A DNA stretch of 64,000 bases. Source: Halegenticoccus tardaugens. GTDB taxonomy: Archaea; Halobacteriota; Halobacteria; Halobacteriales; Haloferacaceae. Shown in pieces: positions 35,989 through 44,950 of this stretch (the stretch's first letter is position 1; every line of letters starts with the position of its first letter). Both the position numbers and the translations under genes were made by a program. The DNA is taken from the NCBI RefSeq assembly GCF_004116405.1, contig NZ_SDIC01000001.1, forward strand, positions 620,001 through 684,000. Reading direction: 5' to 3'. A model generated the notes under the pieces. That model was given only the letters and a program-made list of their open reading frames with translations, was not told where the DNA came from and ran no database searches.

Positions 35989-37098
35989 TCACCCGAGGTG
36001 CAGAACCTTGTGCCGGACGACGGCGGCCGGGTAGTCGTAGGCCATCACGCGCGCCGTCGGCCACTCGCCCGTGCTCGTGAGCACCTCGAAGCCGTCCTCG
36101 GTGACGAGCACCGTGTCCTCGCTCTTTGCGCCCTCGATCGTCGGGTTCCACGCGTACGCCATCGGCGTCGTGACGGGCGCGTCGAGATCCGGCGTGGCGA
36201 TCCACTCCCGGCCGGCGTAGCCCGCCGCGCCGCCCTGGTGGTGCTTCCTCCACTCGCCGCGGTGGCCGAGGTGTTCGTAGGCGGCCTGAATACCGTGGAA
36301 GACGCTCGCCGCGGGACCGCCGAGGCGCGCGACCTCTCGGGTCGCCCCGAGCGCCGTCGCCTCGACCTGCATCGCCTTCGCGTGCCGCTCGTTCAGCCAC
36401 TCGGGCGGATCGAACGCCACCGTCCGGGTCGTGCTCGCGTAGAGCCCGCCGCGCTCCGCCGTCACCGACAGCAGGGCGTAGTCGCCGATCTCGGCGTCAG
36501 TCGGCGTGTAGTGGCGGTACCTCCGGGCCCGCTCCGCACCGCCGACGAGGACGACCGGCGCGTGGATGTCGCGCCCCGCGAGCGCGATCCGGAGCCCCGC
36601 AGCGACCTCCCGCTCGGTGTCGTCGGGGTCGACCTCGCGCGCGATCGCCTCGACGGCCTCGGCGGTCCCCGCCCCCAGCGCGCGGTACCGCTCGACGTCG
36701 TACTCGGAGAGCGGTTGTCTGAGCGGCGAGGCGTCGACCGTCTCGAACCCCGGAACGTCGAAGTCGGCGGCCGCCGGGGTCGGCGAGGCGGCGGCGACGC
36801 GCTCCGCGAGCGACGTCTTGTACCACGGGCCGGCCTCGACCTCGACCCCGTCCGGTAACTCCTCGTCGACGAGCCGCTGCGCCTCGATGTCGTCCGTCAC
36901 GACCCGGAGTTCGCCGTCCCCGTCGCGGACGTACCCGGCGGCCGCGACGCCGACGGTCCCCGCCCGGTCGACGACGTTGCTTCCGCCGGTCAACCAGGCG
37001 AACGCGTTCGGTTGCGCGAACCACGCGGCCTCCAGTTCGTTCGCGTCGAGGTAGTCGTCGAGTCGGTCGCTCCGGTCCGGAACCGCGTCGTCGCTCAT
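35989..37098 (-). CDS. M24-family (Xaa-Pro peptidase-like) protein with degenerate metal site
   Basis: A 369-residue protein with the creatinase-like N-terminal domain (about 1-130) and a pita-bread C-terminal domain (about 140-369). The N-domain shows AWFAQPNAFAWLTGGSNVVD. In the catalytic domain, where active enzymes have metal Asp residues, this protein reads YALLSVTAERGGLYASTTRTVAF, so both Asp positions are replaced. A His remains in KHHQGGAAGYAG, and the last Glu remains in KSEDTVLVTEDGFEVLT, but the EPG-type Glu is not evident. It may be a pseudoenzyme or use a different chemistry. It is divergent from ctaA. Confidence 0.85.
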   Translation of the reverse strand: MSDDAVPDRSDRLDDYLDANELEAAWFAQPNAFAWLTGGSNVVDRAGTVGVAAAGYVRDGDGELRVVTDDIEAQRLVDEELPDGVEVEAGPWYKTSLAERVAAASPTPAAADFDVPGFETVDASPLRQPLSEYDVERYRALGAGTAEAVEAIAREVDPDDTEREVAAGLRIALAGRDIHAPVVLVGGAERARRYRHYTPTDAEIGDYALLSVTAERGGLYASTTRTVAFDPPEWLNERHAKAMQVEATALGATREVARLGGPAASVFHGIQAAYEHLGHRGEWRKHHQGGAAGYAGREWIATPDLDAPVTTPMAYAWNPTIEGAKSEDTVLVTEDGFEVLTSTGEWPTARVMAYDYPAAVVRHKVLHLG

Positions 37099-37308
37099 GC
37101 CGATGTGCTTCGGGCGAGGCCACTTCAATGCGATCGAATCCGGCGCGGATCGTCGGACATCGGCGTAACGCGCACCTTCCGGGTCCGCACGAGCCGGAAC
37201 GTTCGCGCTTCCGGCGGAGGACGCTCCCACCTCCGTCGTTCGAGAACCGCTCTCGTACGCCGGCCTTGAACAGGTCTAAGTACACACGCGCCCGAACGTG
37301 GGCTAGCG

Positions 37309-38184
37309 ATGGACACCGCACGCATCCGTCCCGCGTGGCTCACGTTCCGGCGCTTCGCCGCCGCCACCGCCGGACTGACCGTCTTTCTCATCATGCTCGG
37401 CGTCTACACCGCCGCGACCGGATCGGGGCTGGCCTGTTCGGCGCAGTGGCCCCTCTGCGACAACGGGCTGCTTCCGCAGACCGTCCCGAGCTTCATCGAG
37501 TGGTTCCACCGGCTCGTCGCGATGATCGCCGGCTTCTTCATCGTCGGGACGGCGGCGTGGGCGTGGCGCGGCGACGACGGGCGGGCGAAGCTCGCCTCGG
37601 CCGTCGCCGTCGCGTTGCTGCCGCTGCAGATCGGCATCGGCGCGGTGACGGTGACGCTCAACGGTTTGCTCCCGGGCGGATACTCGACGCCGACGCAGGC
37701 CGCCCACCTCCTGGTCGCGCTCTCGATCTTCGCCGCGCTCGCGTACACCGTCCTGTTCGCCTACGAGGGCCGATACCGGACCGACGCGCTGAACCGAGTA
37801 CGCGGCGGGCTGCTCGTCTCGCTCGCCCTCCTGCCGCTTTCGGCGCTGTTCAGCCGCGTCACGTCGGTGCTCCCCTATTCGCCCGCGGCGCAGGCGACGT
37901 TCGTCGGCGCGTCGCTCGTTCTCTTCGCGGCGCTCGTGGCGTCGACGTACTGGCTCGACCGCGCGAACGCGACCGGAATTCGGGCCGCGACGATCCCCGC
38001 GATCGGCCTCGTGTTCGTCCACCTGCTTTTCGGTCGCGACCTCGTCTTCTACACGCCGTCGATGCGCCTCCTCAACGCCGGCGTGCTCGTCGCGATCGGG
38101 ACGCTGCTCGTCGGGGCCGCGTGGCTGGCCTACCGTCAGCGCCCGGAACCGATCGAACGACGTGAAATTCTCACAGACGATTAA
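37309..38184 (+). CDS. ctaA: Heme A synthase
   Basis: Converts heme O to heme A for cytochrome oxidase at the membrane. The 291-residue protein has eight hydrophobic segments in two halves. The first half carries a heme-ligand His in SFIEWFHRLVAMIAGFF near residues 62-78, preceded by the paired-Cys loop GLACSAQWPLCDNG near 41-54, and a second His in AAHLLVALSIF. The second half has His in VFVHLLFGRDLVFYTP. The loop Cys pair matches the CtaA Cys pair. A TATA-like gtctaagtacac (about 37275) sits 30 bases upstream. No other cytochrome oxidase gene is nearby. Confidence 0.93.
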   Translation: MDTARIRPAWLTFRRFAAATAGLTVFLIMLGVYTAATGSGLACSAQWPLCDNGLLPQTVPSFIEWFHRLVAMIAGFFIVGTAAWAWRGDDGRAKLASAVAVALLPLQIGIGAVTVTLNGLLPGGYSTPTQAAHLLVALSIFAALAYTVLFAYEGRYRTDALNRVRGGLLVSLALLPLSALFSRVTSVLPYSPAAQATFVGASLVLFAALVASTYWLDRANATGIRAATIPAIGLVFVHLLFGRDLVFYTPSMRLLNAGVLVAIGTLLVGAAWLAYRQRPEPIERREILTDD

Positions 38185-38242
38185 GAAAATCAAATTTTTC
38201 GTGAGAAAAGATTGAAATCTCTCGCCGACCTGCGGTTTCCAC

Positions 38243-39088
38243 ATGGGAAACGCACAGTCGAATCGGCGGTCGCCGGTGAGCCGCCGCGCGTACCTGAAGG
38301 CGGCGGGCGCGGGGAGCCTCGTCGGCATCGCCGGTCTCGCCGGCTGTACCGTCGACACGAACGGCGGTGGGGGTGGCGGCGACGGTGACGGCGAGAACGC
38401 CATCATCGCCGGAACCGCTCCGGGCTTTCCGCCCTTCGAGCTGAAGAACGAACAGGGAGAGCTGGTCGGGTTCGACATCGACCTGTTGGAGGCGGTCGTC
38501 GCCGAGACCGACTACTCGCTCTCGGAGTGGCGCGAGTTCGAGTTCGACTCGCTCATCACCGCGCTCCAGAACGACCGCATCGACGTCATCGCGGCGGCGA
38601 TGACGATCACCCCGGATCGTCGGCAGACGATCTCCTTTACCGACCCGTACTACAACGCGGACCAGTCGGTCCTCGTGCGGCGCGGCGGCGACTTCCAGCC
38701 GGAATCGCTCGACGACCTGTCCGGACGCAGGGTCGGCGCGCAGGAGGGGACCACGGGCGACGGAGTCGTTCAGGACCGACTCGTCGACCCCGGGAAGCTC
38801 GACGCCGCCGACTACAACGCCTACGGGAACTACGTCCTCGCGGTCGAAGACCTCGAAAACGGCAACATCGACGCCGTCGTGCTCGACAGGCCCGTCGCGG
38901 AGACGTTCGCGCAGGAGCGCGACGTCGAGGTGGCGTTCACCGTGAAGACCGGTGAGCGCTACGGATTCGGCGTCCGACAGAACGACGATAGCCTCCGAAC
39001 CGCGCTCAACGACGGGCTGCAGGCCGTCCGCGAGAGCGGCCGGTACGAGGAGATCAGAAACGAGTGGTTCGGCGGGTCGCCGTCCTGA
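38243..39088 (+). CDS. Polar amino acid ABC transporter, substrate-binding lipoprotein
   Basis: A 281-residue family 3 solute-binding protein. The signal PVSRRAYLKAAGAGSLVGIA is twin-arginine, and the lipobox Cys follows in LAGC near residue 33. The mature domain has GTAPGFPPFELKNEQGELVG near 55 and DLLEAVVAETDYSL, AAMTITPDRRQTISFTDPYY near 125-144, which is the family signature. It binds an amino acid, probably glutamine or a cationic residue. It heads a four-gene operon: binding protein, permease, ATPase, permease. An AT-rich upstream stretch (38185-38222) holds the promoter. Confidence 0.94.
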   Translation: MGNAQSNRRSPVSRRAYLKAAGAGSLVGIAGLAGCTVDTNGGGGGGDGDGENAIIAGTAPGFPPFELKNEQGELVGFDIDLLEAVVAETDYSLSEWREFEFDSLITALQNDRIDVIAAAMTITPDRRQTISFTDPYYNADQSVLVRRGGDFQPESLDDLSGRRVGAQEGTTGDGVVQDRLVDPGKLDAADYNAYGNYVLAVEDLENGNIDAVVLDRPVAETFAQERDVEVAFTVKTGERYGFGVRQNDDSLRTALNDGLQAVRESGRYEEIRNEWFGGSPS

Positions 39089-39089
39089 G

Positions 39090-39839
39090 ATGTCCGCCCT
39101 CGCTCTCGGATCGGAGGCGGGCGTCGCTCTCCTGCAGCAGTCGAACGACTGGGCGTTCGTCTGGGAGAACAGCGGGTACCTCCTCGAAGGGACGGTCCTC
39201 ACGATCGCGCTCACGGTCGTCAGCGTGCTCCTCGGCTTCCTCGTGGGCTTTCCCGCCGGCGTCGTAGAGGTGTACGGCGGCCGCGCGAGCAGCGCCGTGG
39301 TCGGCACGCTCGGGCTCGTCCTCAGGGGGACGCCGATCGTCGTCATCCTCATCTTCATGTACTTCGTATTCCCGACGCCCGACCTCACGGTCGGCGTCCT
39401 CGGCGTCACCGCGGCGCTCTCGGGGGCGTTCCTCGCCGGCGTGCTCGGCCTCGGCCTCCGGAGCGCGGCGTACCAGTCGCAGATCTTCCGCGGCGCGCTC
39501 CAGAGCGTGGACGAGGGGCAGATGGAGGCGGCGCGGTCGATCGGGATGGGAAAGCTGGCGTCGATCCGGCACGTGGTCGTCCCGCAGGCGCTCAGACGAA
39601 GCGTCCCCGGCTTCCAAAACGAGGTCACCATCGTGCTGAAGGACACGAGCGTCGTGTTCGCGATCGGCCTCGCGGAGCTTCTCACCCGCAGCTACGACCT
39701 CTTCGTCCGGCAGACGACCGCCGTCCTCGAGGTGCTCCTCTTCGCGAGCGCCGTATACTTCGTGCTCACGTTCGCGACGAACCGCGCGCTGGACTTCGTG
39801 AACGCGCGCTACGCCGTTCCGGGGAGCGAGACCGGATGA
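39090..39839 (+). CDS. Polar amino acid ABC transporter permease (first)
   Basis: A 249-residue HisM/GlnP-type permease with about five hydrophobic segments. It has LVLRGTPIVVILIFMYFVFP near residues 76-95 and the EAA coupling loop MEAARSIGMGKLASIRHVVV near residue 147, both typical of the family. The ATG at 39090 lies 1 base past the binding-protein stop. The ATPase gene overlaps its end by ATGA. A second, divergent-sequence permease closes the operon, so the channel is likely a heterodimer. Confidence 0.94.
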   Translation: MSALALGSEAGVALLQQSNDWAFVWENSGYLLEGTVLTIALTVVSVLLGFLVGFPAGVVEVYGGRASSAVVGTLGLVLRGTPIVVILIFMYFVFPTPDLTVGVLGVTAALSGAFLAGVLGLGLRSAAYQSQIFRGALQSVDEGQMEAARSIGMGKLASIRHVVVPQALRRSVPGFQNEVTIVLKDTSVVFAIGLAELLTRSYDLFVRQTTAVLEVLLFASAVYFVLTFATNRALDFVNARYAVPGSETG

Positions 39840-40588
39840 CCCCGACGGACCCGCTGCTCCGCGTCGAGCGCGTCTCGAAGAGCTACGGGAGCGAGAGGGT
39901 GCTTCGCGACGTCAGCTTCGAGATGGACCGCGGCGACGTGGTCGTGCTGATCGGCCCCAGCGGGAGCGGGAAGTCCACGGTCCTCCGCTGCATCAATCGC
40001 CTCACCGAGGTCGACGGCGGCGACGTCTTCCTCGACGGCGAGCGCGTGACCGATCCCGACGCGGACGTGAACGATCTCCGCCGGCAGGTCGGGATGGTGT
40101 TTCAGAGCTTCAACCTCTTCGCGCACCTCACCGCCCGGGGGAACGTCATGCTCGGTCCGCGGCGCGTTCTCGGACTGAGCGAGGAGGAGGCCCGGCGCCG
40201 CGCCGACGAGCAACTCGCGCTCGTCGGCCTCGAAGCGCAGGCGGATTCGTACCCGGCGGAGCTGTCGGGCGGACAGCAACAGCGGGTCGGCATCGCCCGC
40301 GCGCTGGCGATGGAACCGAAGCTGATGCTGTTCGACGAGCCGACGAGCGCGCTCGATCCCGAACTCATCGGGGAGGTGCTGTCGGTGATGCTCGACCTGG
40401 TCGAGCGCGGGATGACGATGCTCGTCGTCACCCACGAGATGAGCTTCGCGCGCTCCGTGGCCTCAGAGGTCCTCTTTCTCGACGGCGGGCGGATCGTCGA
40501 GCGGGGGCCGCCGGAACGGCTCTTCGAACGACCGGAGCACGACCGAACCGCGTCGTTCCTCCGACGCATCACGGAGCTGCACTCGTGA
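39836..40588 (+). CDS. Polar amino acid ABC transporter ATPase (GlnQ/HisP-like)
   Basis: A 250-residue ATPase. Walker A GPSGSGKSTVLRCINRL is near residue 40, including the Arg-Cys-Ile-Asn family mark of polar amino acid transporters; signature LSGGQQQRVGIARALAM is near 142, Walker B LMLFDEPTSALD near 163 and the His switch in LVVTHEMSFA. It overlaps the preceding permease by 4 bases and the next permease by 4, so all four genes are translated in a coupled chain. Confidence 0.96.
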   Translation: MTPTDPLLRVERVSKSYGSERVLRDVSFEMDRGDVVVLIGPSGSGKSTVLRCINRLTEVDGGDVFLDGERVTDPDADVNDLRRQVGMVFQSFNLFAHLTARGNVMLGPRRVLGLSEEEARRRADEQLALVGLEAQADSYPAELSGGQQQRVGIARALAMEPKLMLFDEPTSALDPELIGEVLSVMLDLVERGMTMLVVTHEMSFARSVASEVLFLDGGRIVERGPPERLFERPEHDRTASFLRRITELHS

Positions 40589-41508
40589 GCCAGCCGGTCG
40601 CGGACGCGGTGCGCGAGGACGAAACCGAGCTTCCGTCGTCGTCCGTCGGCCGGACCGTCGCCCTCGTCGGCGGGGCGCTCTTCTGGGGCTGGCTCTCGCT
40701 TCGGTGGCTCAACGACTGGTTCGGCGGGTTGTTCGTCCCGCGCGGGCAGCCGTTCGTCCCGCCGAGCGCGATCGAAGGGCTGGGCGCGGCGGTGCCGGCC
40801 CTTCGGGGATTCTTCGACGCCGCCGCGTTCGCCGCGACGTACCTGCCGCAGCTCTCCTCGGGGGTGTGGCTCACCATCGTCCTCACGGTCACGAGCATCT
40901 CGCTCGGGTTCATCCTCGCGGTGCCGCTCAGCGTCGCCCGCGTGTACGGCCGCTGGTCGAGCTACGTCTCGCTCGTCTACACCGAGCTCCTGCGCGGGAC
41001 GCCGCTTCTCGCCCAGCTCTTCGTCATCTACTACGGGCTGGACTTCTCGCAGTTCGTCCCGCCGTCCCTCGCCGGCGTCTTCCCGAACGCCGCCGTATGG
41101 GCGGCCATCGTCGGCTTCACGCTCAACAGCGCGGCGTACCAGGCCGAGTACATCCGGTCTGCGCTCCTGAGCGTCGACCCCGGACAGCTCACCGCCGGCC
41201 GGGCGGTCGGCCTGACGAAGCTCGGGGCGATCCGCTACGTCGTGCTCCCGCAGGGGCTCCGCTTTGCGATCCCCGGCTGGTCGAACGAGCTCGTCTACCT
41301 CATCAAGTACTCCTCGCTCGCGGCCTTCATCACCGTCCCGGAGCTGTTTCAGCGGACCGAGTCGATCGCGTCGGACACCTTCCGCTACACGGCGATGTTC
41401 ACCCTCGCCGCCCTCCTGTACCTCGCGCTCGTCGTCTCCGCGTCGCGGCTCATGGTCGCGGTCGAAGACCGGGTGGCGATCCCGGGTCTGGGGGTCCGGG
41501 GCCGGTGA
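40585..41508 (+). CDS. Polar amino acid ABC transporter permease (second)
   Basis: A 307-residue permease, longer than the first because of an N-terminal region with its own hydrophobic segment (about 28-50) and a periplasmic-type loop (55-90). Family motifs LLRGTPLLAQLFVIYYGLDF near 137 and AGRAVGLTKLGAIRYVVLPQ near 217 are present. It starts at a GTG that overlaps the ATPase stop. It converges on the alcohol dehydrogenase gene with 4 bases between stops. Confidence 0.94.
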   Translation: MSQPVADAVREDETELPSSSVGRTVALVGGALFWGWLSLRWLNDWFGGLFVPRGQPFVPPSAIEGLGAAVPALRGFFDAAAFAATYLPQLSSGVWLTIVLTVTSISLGFILAVPLSVARVYGRWSSYVSLVYTELLRGTPLLAQLFVIYYGLDFSQFVPPSLAGVFPNAAVWAAIVGFTLNSAAYQAEYIRSALLSVDPGQLTAGRAVGLTKLGAIRYVVLPQGLRFAIPGWSNELVYLIKYSSLAAFITVPELFQRTESIASDTFRYTAMFTLAALLYLALVVSASRLMVAVEDRVAIPGLGVRGR

Positions 41509-41512
41509 GCCC

Positions 41513-42625
41513 TCAGAATTTCGTCACGACTTCGATCCCCGCCGTCTCGTAGTCCGTCATCGCCGCCAGCCTCGCCGGCACCTCCGAGAGCGACACCTCC
41601 CGGCTCACGAGCGCGCCGGGGTCGATCTCGCCCGACTCGACGAACCCAAGCAGTTCGTCGTACCGGGTCGGCGGCATCCCGCGCGATCCGAGAAACGAGA
41701 GTTCGGTCATCGCCATCCGGTCGGTCGGCAGCGACACCTCGCCGCGCTCCGCGTCGGTCGTGAGCCCCAACTGGACGTGCTGTCCCCGGCGGCGGAGACA
41801 CAGCACGGAGTTGCGGCAGGTCTCCGCGATCCCCAGCGCGTCGACGGAGACGTGCGCCCCGCCGTCGGTGATCGCCCGAATCTCGCGGACGACCGCGTCG
41901 CCGTTTCCGTTCGTCCTCTCTTCTTCCTCCTCCTCCGCGACCCCTTCTCCCGCCGTCGAGGCGTCGACGACGGCGTCCGCGCCGACCGATTCCGCGAGCG
42001 CCAGCTTCGACGGCTCCACGTCGACCGCGACGACCCGCGCGCCGATCGCGTCGGCGACGTGGACGGCGGAGAGTCCCACCCCGCCGCAGCCGTGGACCGC
42101 CACCCAGTCGCCCGGTCCGACGTCGGCGCGGTGGGCCAGCCCGTGGAAGGCGGTCATGAATCGGCAGCCGAGCGCCGCGACGTCGCGCGCTTCGACGCCG
42201 TCGGGGAGGGGCATCGCGTTGTAGTCGGCCCAGGGGACGTGCACGCGCTCCGCGAACGCGCCGGGAGCCCCCGACTCGAAGCCGAGCGCGAGGCCGCCCT
42301 CGCACACGTTGCCGTGCCCGTTGCGACACTGCGGACACGTCCCGTCGCCGAGGTTGAACGGCACCGCGACGCGGTCGCCGACGCGGACGCGCTCGACGCG
42401 CTCGCCGACCTCGACGACGCGGCCGGCGGGTTCGTGTCCGAGGATCTGTCCGCGGGGAACCCGATCGTCCGCCCACTCGCCGTGCCCCCGCCACGCGTGC
42501 CAGTCGCTGCGGCAGACGCCGCAGGCGTCGACCGCGACGACCGCCCCCTCCGGGGTCGGCTCGGGGGGCGGCACGTCTTCGGTCGAGAGCGGTTCGCCGT
42601 ACTCCGTGAGGACCGCGGCGCGCAT
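41513..42625 (-). CDS. Zinc-dependent alcohol dehydrogenase family protein
   Basis: A 370-residue medium-chain dehydrogenase/reductase. Catalytic zinc ligands are Cys38 (CGVCRSDWH) and His64/Glu65 (GHEPAG). The structural zinc lobe has Cys97, Cys100 and Cys108, with the first usual Cys replaced by Asp94. The Rossmann domain has HGCGGVGLSAVHVADAIGAR near 174. An acidic insert with six Glu in a row lies near residue 230, adding to the haloarchaeal surface. The substrate is unknown. The TATA-like tataagtcg at 42650 in the plus direction is read as a minus-strand promoter at about 25 bases from the ATG. Confidence 0.93.
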   Translation of the reverse strand: MRAAVLTEYGEPLSTEDVPPPEPTPEGAVVAVDACGVCRSDWHAWRGHGEWADDRVPRGQILGHEPAGRVVEVGERVERVRVGDRVAVPFNLGDGTCPQCRNGHGNVCEGGLALGFESGAPGAFAERVHVPWADYNAMPLPDGVEARDVAALGCRFMTAFHGLAHRADVGPGDWVAVHGCGGVGLSAVHVADAIGARVVAVDVEPSKLALAESVGADAVVDASTAGEGVAEEEEEERTNGNGDAVVREIRAITDGGAHVSVDALGIAETCRNSVLCLRRRGQHVQLGLTTDAERGEVSLPTDRMAMTELSFLGSRGMPPTRYDELLGFVESGEIDPGALVSREVSLSEVPARLAAMTDYETAGIEVVTKF

Positions 42626-42755
42626 GGTGGACGAGTGCGCGCCGGGGCGGTATAAGTCGCCCGCGAAGGCGCGCGCCGCGCCTCGGAGACGCGCAATCCC
42701 CCTCGAAGCCGCCGCGCGGCCCTTCGAGGACCCTCGTTTCCGCGTCTTCCCCAAC

Positions 42756-42764
42756 GATTATAAG
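42756..42764 (+). promoter_or_regulatory. TATA box of the biotin operon
   Basis: GATTATAAG, centred 27 bases upstream of the bioB GTG at 42787, so the transcript is expected to be leaderless. No inverted repeat resembling a biotin-repressor operator was seen between this box and the start codon. Confidence 0.78.
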
Positions 42765-42786
42765 CTCGTCAACCGAGCGTCGATGT

Positions 42787-43860
42787 GTGGTTTACGAACG
42801 CACCGGAAACCGGACGGTCGACGACGCGGCGGCGCGGGCGCTCCGCGGCGAACGACTCGATCGGACCGACGGCCTCGCGCTCCTCGCACAGCCCGTGGAG
42901 GCGCTCGCGGCGGCCGCCGACGCCGTCCGCGAGGCGTTCGGCGACGGCACCGTCGACGCGTGCAGCATCATGAACGCCAAGGCGGGAAACTGCGCCGAGG
43001 ACTGCGGCTTCTGCGCGCAGTCGGCGCACTTCGACGCCGGGATCGACGCGCACGACTTCCTCGACCCGGAGGAGATCCTCGCGGCCGCCGAGCGCGCCGA
43101 GCGCGACGGGGCCCAGCGGTTCGGGATCGTCGTCGCCGAGAAGGGCGTCAGCAAGGAACGCCGCCCCGAGGAGTGGGCCGACGTCATCGAGGCGATCCGC
43201 CTCGTCCGCGACGAGACGTCGGTCGAGGTGGACGCCAGCCTCGGCATCCTGACGGAGGAGAAGGCGCACGTTCTCGCCGACGAGGGCGTGGGACACTACA
43301 ACCACAACGTCGAGACCTCGCCGCGGTACTTCCCCGAGATCGTCGGCACCCACGACTTCGAGGATCGGGTGAAGACGCTGGAGGTGGCGAAGGCTGCCGG
43401 GATGGACCTCTGCGCGGGCGTCATCCTCGGGATGGGCGAGGCGCCGACGGACCGCGTCGACGCGGCCGTCGCCCTGCAGGAGATCGGCGTCTCGTCGCTC
43501 CCGATCAACGTCCTCAACCCCATCCCCGGCACGCCGCTCGGCGAGCGGCTCGGCGGTTCGGCCGCGATCACGACCGAGGAGATCGTCCGGACCGTCGCCG
43601 TCTACCGCCTGCTCCACCCGCACGCGCGGGTTCGGCTGACCGGCGGCCGCGAGGTCAACCTCGCGGCCGACGAGCAGCACCTCCCCTTCGAGGCGGGCGC
43701 GGACGGCATCCTCACCGGCGACTACCTCACGACCGAGGGGCAGTCCCCCGGCGACGACATCCGAACGATAGAGCGGGCCGGCCTCCGCCCGAACGCGGCG
43801 GTCAACGAGTTCGACCCGGCGGCGGTCAAGGCCCGAGACGCACCCGACGGAAACGACTGA
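42787..43860 (+). CDS. bioB: Biotin synthase
   Basis: Inserts sulfur into dethiobiotin, a radical SAM enzyme. The 357-residue protein has the SAM cluster Cys69, Cys73 and Cys76 in GNCAEDCGFCAQS, followed by the auxiliary Cys in VGHYNHNVETSPRY-like regions and NVLNPIPGTPL near 238. A GTG start at 42787 is chosen because it gives the normal family N-terminus and the TATA box lies 27 bases upstream. First gene of a four-gene biotin operon. Confidence 0.96.
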   Translation: MVYERTGNRTVDDAAARALRGERLDRTDGLALLAQPVEALAAAADAVREAFGDGTVDACSIMNAKAGNCAEDCGFCAQSAHFDAGIDAHDFLDPEEILAAAERAERDGAQRFGIVVAEKGVSKERRPEEWADVIEAIRLVRDETSVEVDASLGILTEEKAHVLADEGVGHYNHNVETSPRYFPEIVGTHDFEDRVKTLEVAKAAGMDLCAGVILGMGEAPTDRVDAAVALQEIGVSSLPINVLNPIPGTPLGERLGGSAAITTEEIVRTVAVYRLLHPHARVRLTGGREVNLAADEQHLPFEAGADGILTGDYLTTEGQSPGDDIRTIERAGLRPNAAVNEFDPAAVKARDAPDGND

Positions 43861-43863
43861 TCC

Positions 43864-44949
43864 ATGGACGACATCACCTTCGCTGTTCTCGGCACCGGCG
43901 GCATCGGACGACGAGCGCTCGACCTCCCGCGGCACAAGGACGGACTCACGCCCGTCGCGGCCTGCGATCGCCACGGGATCGCCGTCGACCCCGACGGTCT
44001 CGACGTCGACGAACTCCTCGCGGCCACGGCGGGCGACGCGGCGGGCGGGGACGCGCGCGCCGACGGCGGGGCGGGCGGCGGACGTCCGGCGGATGGACGC
44101 GCGGGCGGCGGCGCGGAAGCGGGCGGCGCGGCCGTCGAGCGCGGCGGCGTCGCCGCCTCCGCGCAGGCCGAACCGACCGAGACGCCGATCGACGACGCGA
44201 TCGCCGCCTCGGACGCGTTCGACGCGGTCCTCCTCGCCCTGCCGAACCTCGAACACGACTTCGTCCCCCGCGTGACGGATCGGTTCGTCGAGGCGGGATA
44301 CGAGGGCGTCGTCGTGGACGTGCTGAAGCGTTCGCGGGTGATCGGCATGCTCGACGAGCGCGCAGACGACTTCGAGGAGGCGGGCATCACCGTCGTCTGC
44401 GGCGCGGGCGCGACGCCCGGCTTCCTGACGGGCGCGGCGGCGATCGCCGCGCAGTCGTTCGTCGAGGTCGAATCGGTCGAGATCTGGTGGGGCGTCGGCC
44501 TCGAGTCCGGCTACGAGGACAACCGCGGCACCGTCCGCGAGGACATCGCCCACCTCGACGGGTACGACCTCGACGCCGTCCGCGACCTCTCCGACGAGGA
44601 GATCGAGGGGATCGTCGACGCCCACGGCGGCGTCCTGGAGTTCCGCGACATGGAGCACGCGGACGACGCGCTGCTCGAACGCGCGGGCATCTGCGACGCC
44701 GCGGACGTCACCGTCGGCGGGGTCCTCGACGTCCGCAGCGACGAGAAGCCGACGACGACGACCGTCCGGGTGACCGGCCGGACGTTCGACGGCGAGACCG
44801 CGACGAACACCTTCGAACTGGGCGACGAGACGAGCATGGCCGCCAACGTGAACGGCCCGGCGCTCGGCTACCTGACGGCCGCGGTCCGCCGCAACCGCGC
44901 CGGCGACTACGGCGTGCTGGGACCGGCGGAACTCATGCCCCGCTTTTGA
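43864..44949 (+). CDS. bioU: Putative BioU-like 7,8-diaminononanoate-forming enzyme (saccharopine dehydrogenase-like Rossmann protein)
   Basis: A 361-residue NAD(P)-binding protein between bioB and bioF. Residues 5-15 have FAVLGTGGIGR, a dinucleotide-binding loop. The cluster has no bioA, and BioU from cyanobacteria makes 7,8-diaminopelargonate from KAPA using one of its own Lys residues; haloarchaeal homologues are known to me from the literature but not checkable here. This protein has few Lys; Lys155 in VVDVLKRSRVIG is a candidate for the reactive one. A Gly/Ala-rich insert spans about residues 53-102. The next gene, bioF, starts 1 base after its stop. An alternative is an uncharacterised saccharopine-type dehydrogenase. 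Confidence 0.72.
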   Translation: MDDITFAVLGTGGIGRRALDLPRHKDGLTPVAACDRHGIAVDPDGLDVDELLAATAGDAAGGDARADGGAGGGRPADGRAGGGAEAGGAAVERGGVAASAQAEPTETPIDDAIAASDAFDAVLLALPNLEHDFVPRVTDRFVEAGYEGVVVDVLKRSRVIGMLDERADDFEEAGITVVCGAGATPGFLTGAAAIAAQSFVEVESVEIWWGVGLESGYEDNRGTVREDIAHLDGYDLDAVRDLSDEEIEGIVDAHGGVLEFRDMEHADDALLERAGICDAADVTVGGVLDVRSDEKPTTTTVRVTGRTFDGETATNTFELGDETSMAANVNGPALGYLTAAVRRNRAGDYGVLGPAELMPRF

Positions 44950-44950
44950 G

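Noticed and set aside
42769..44658. 629-codon minus-strand open frame over bioB and the bioU-like gene
   Set aside because: Both plus-strand genes are clear; the minus-strand product has no domain and ends inside the bioB promoter.
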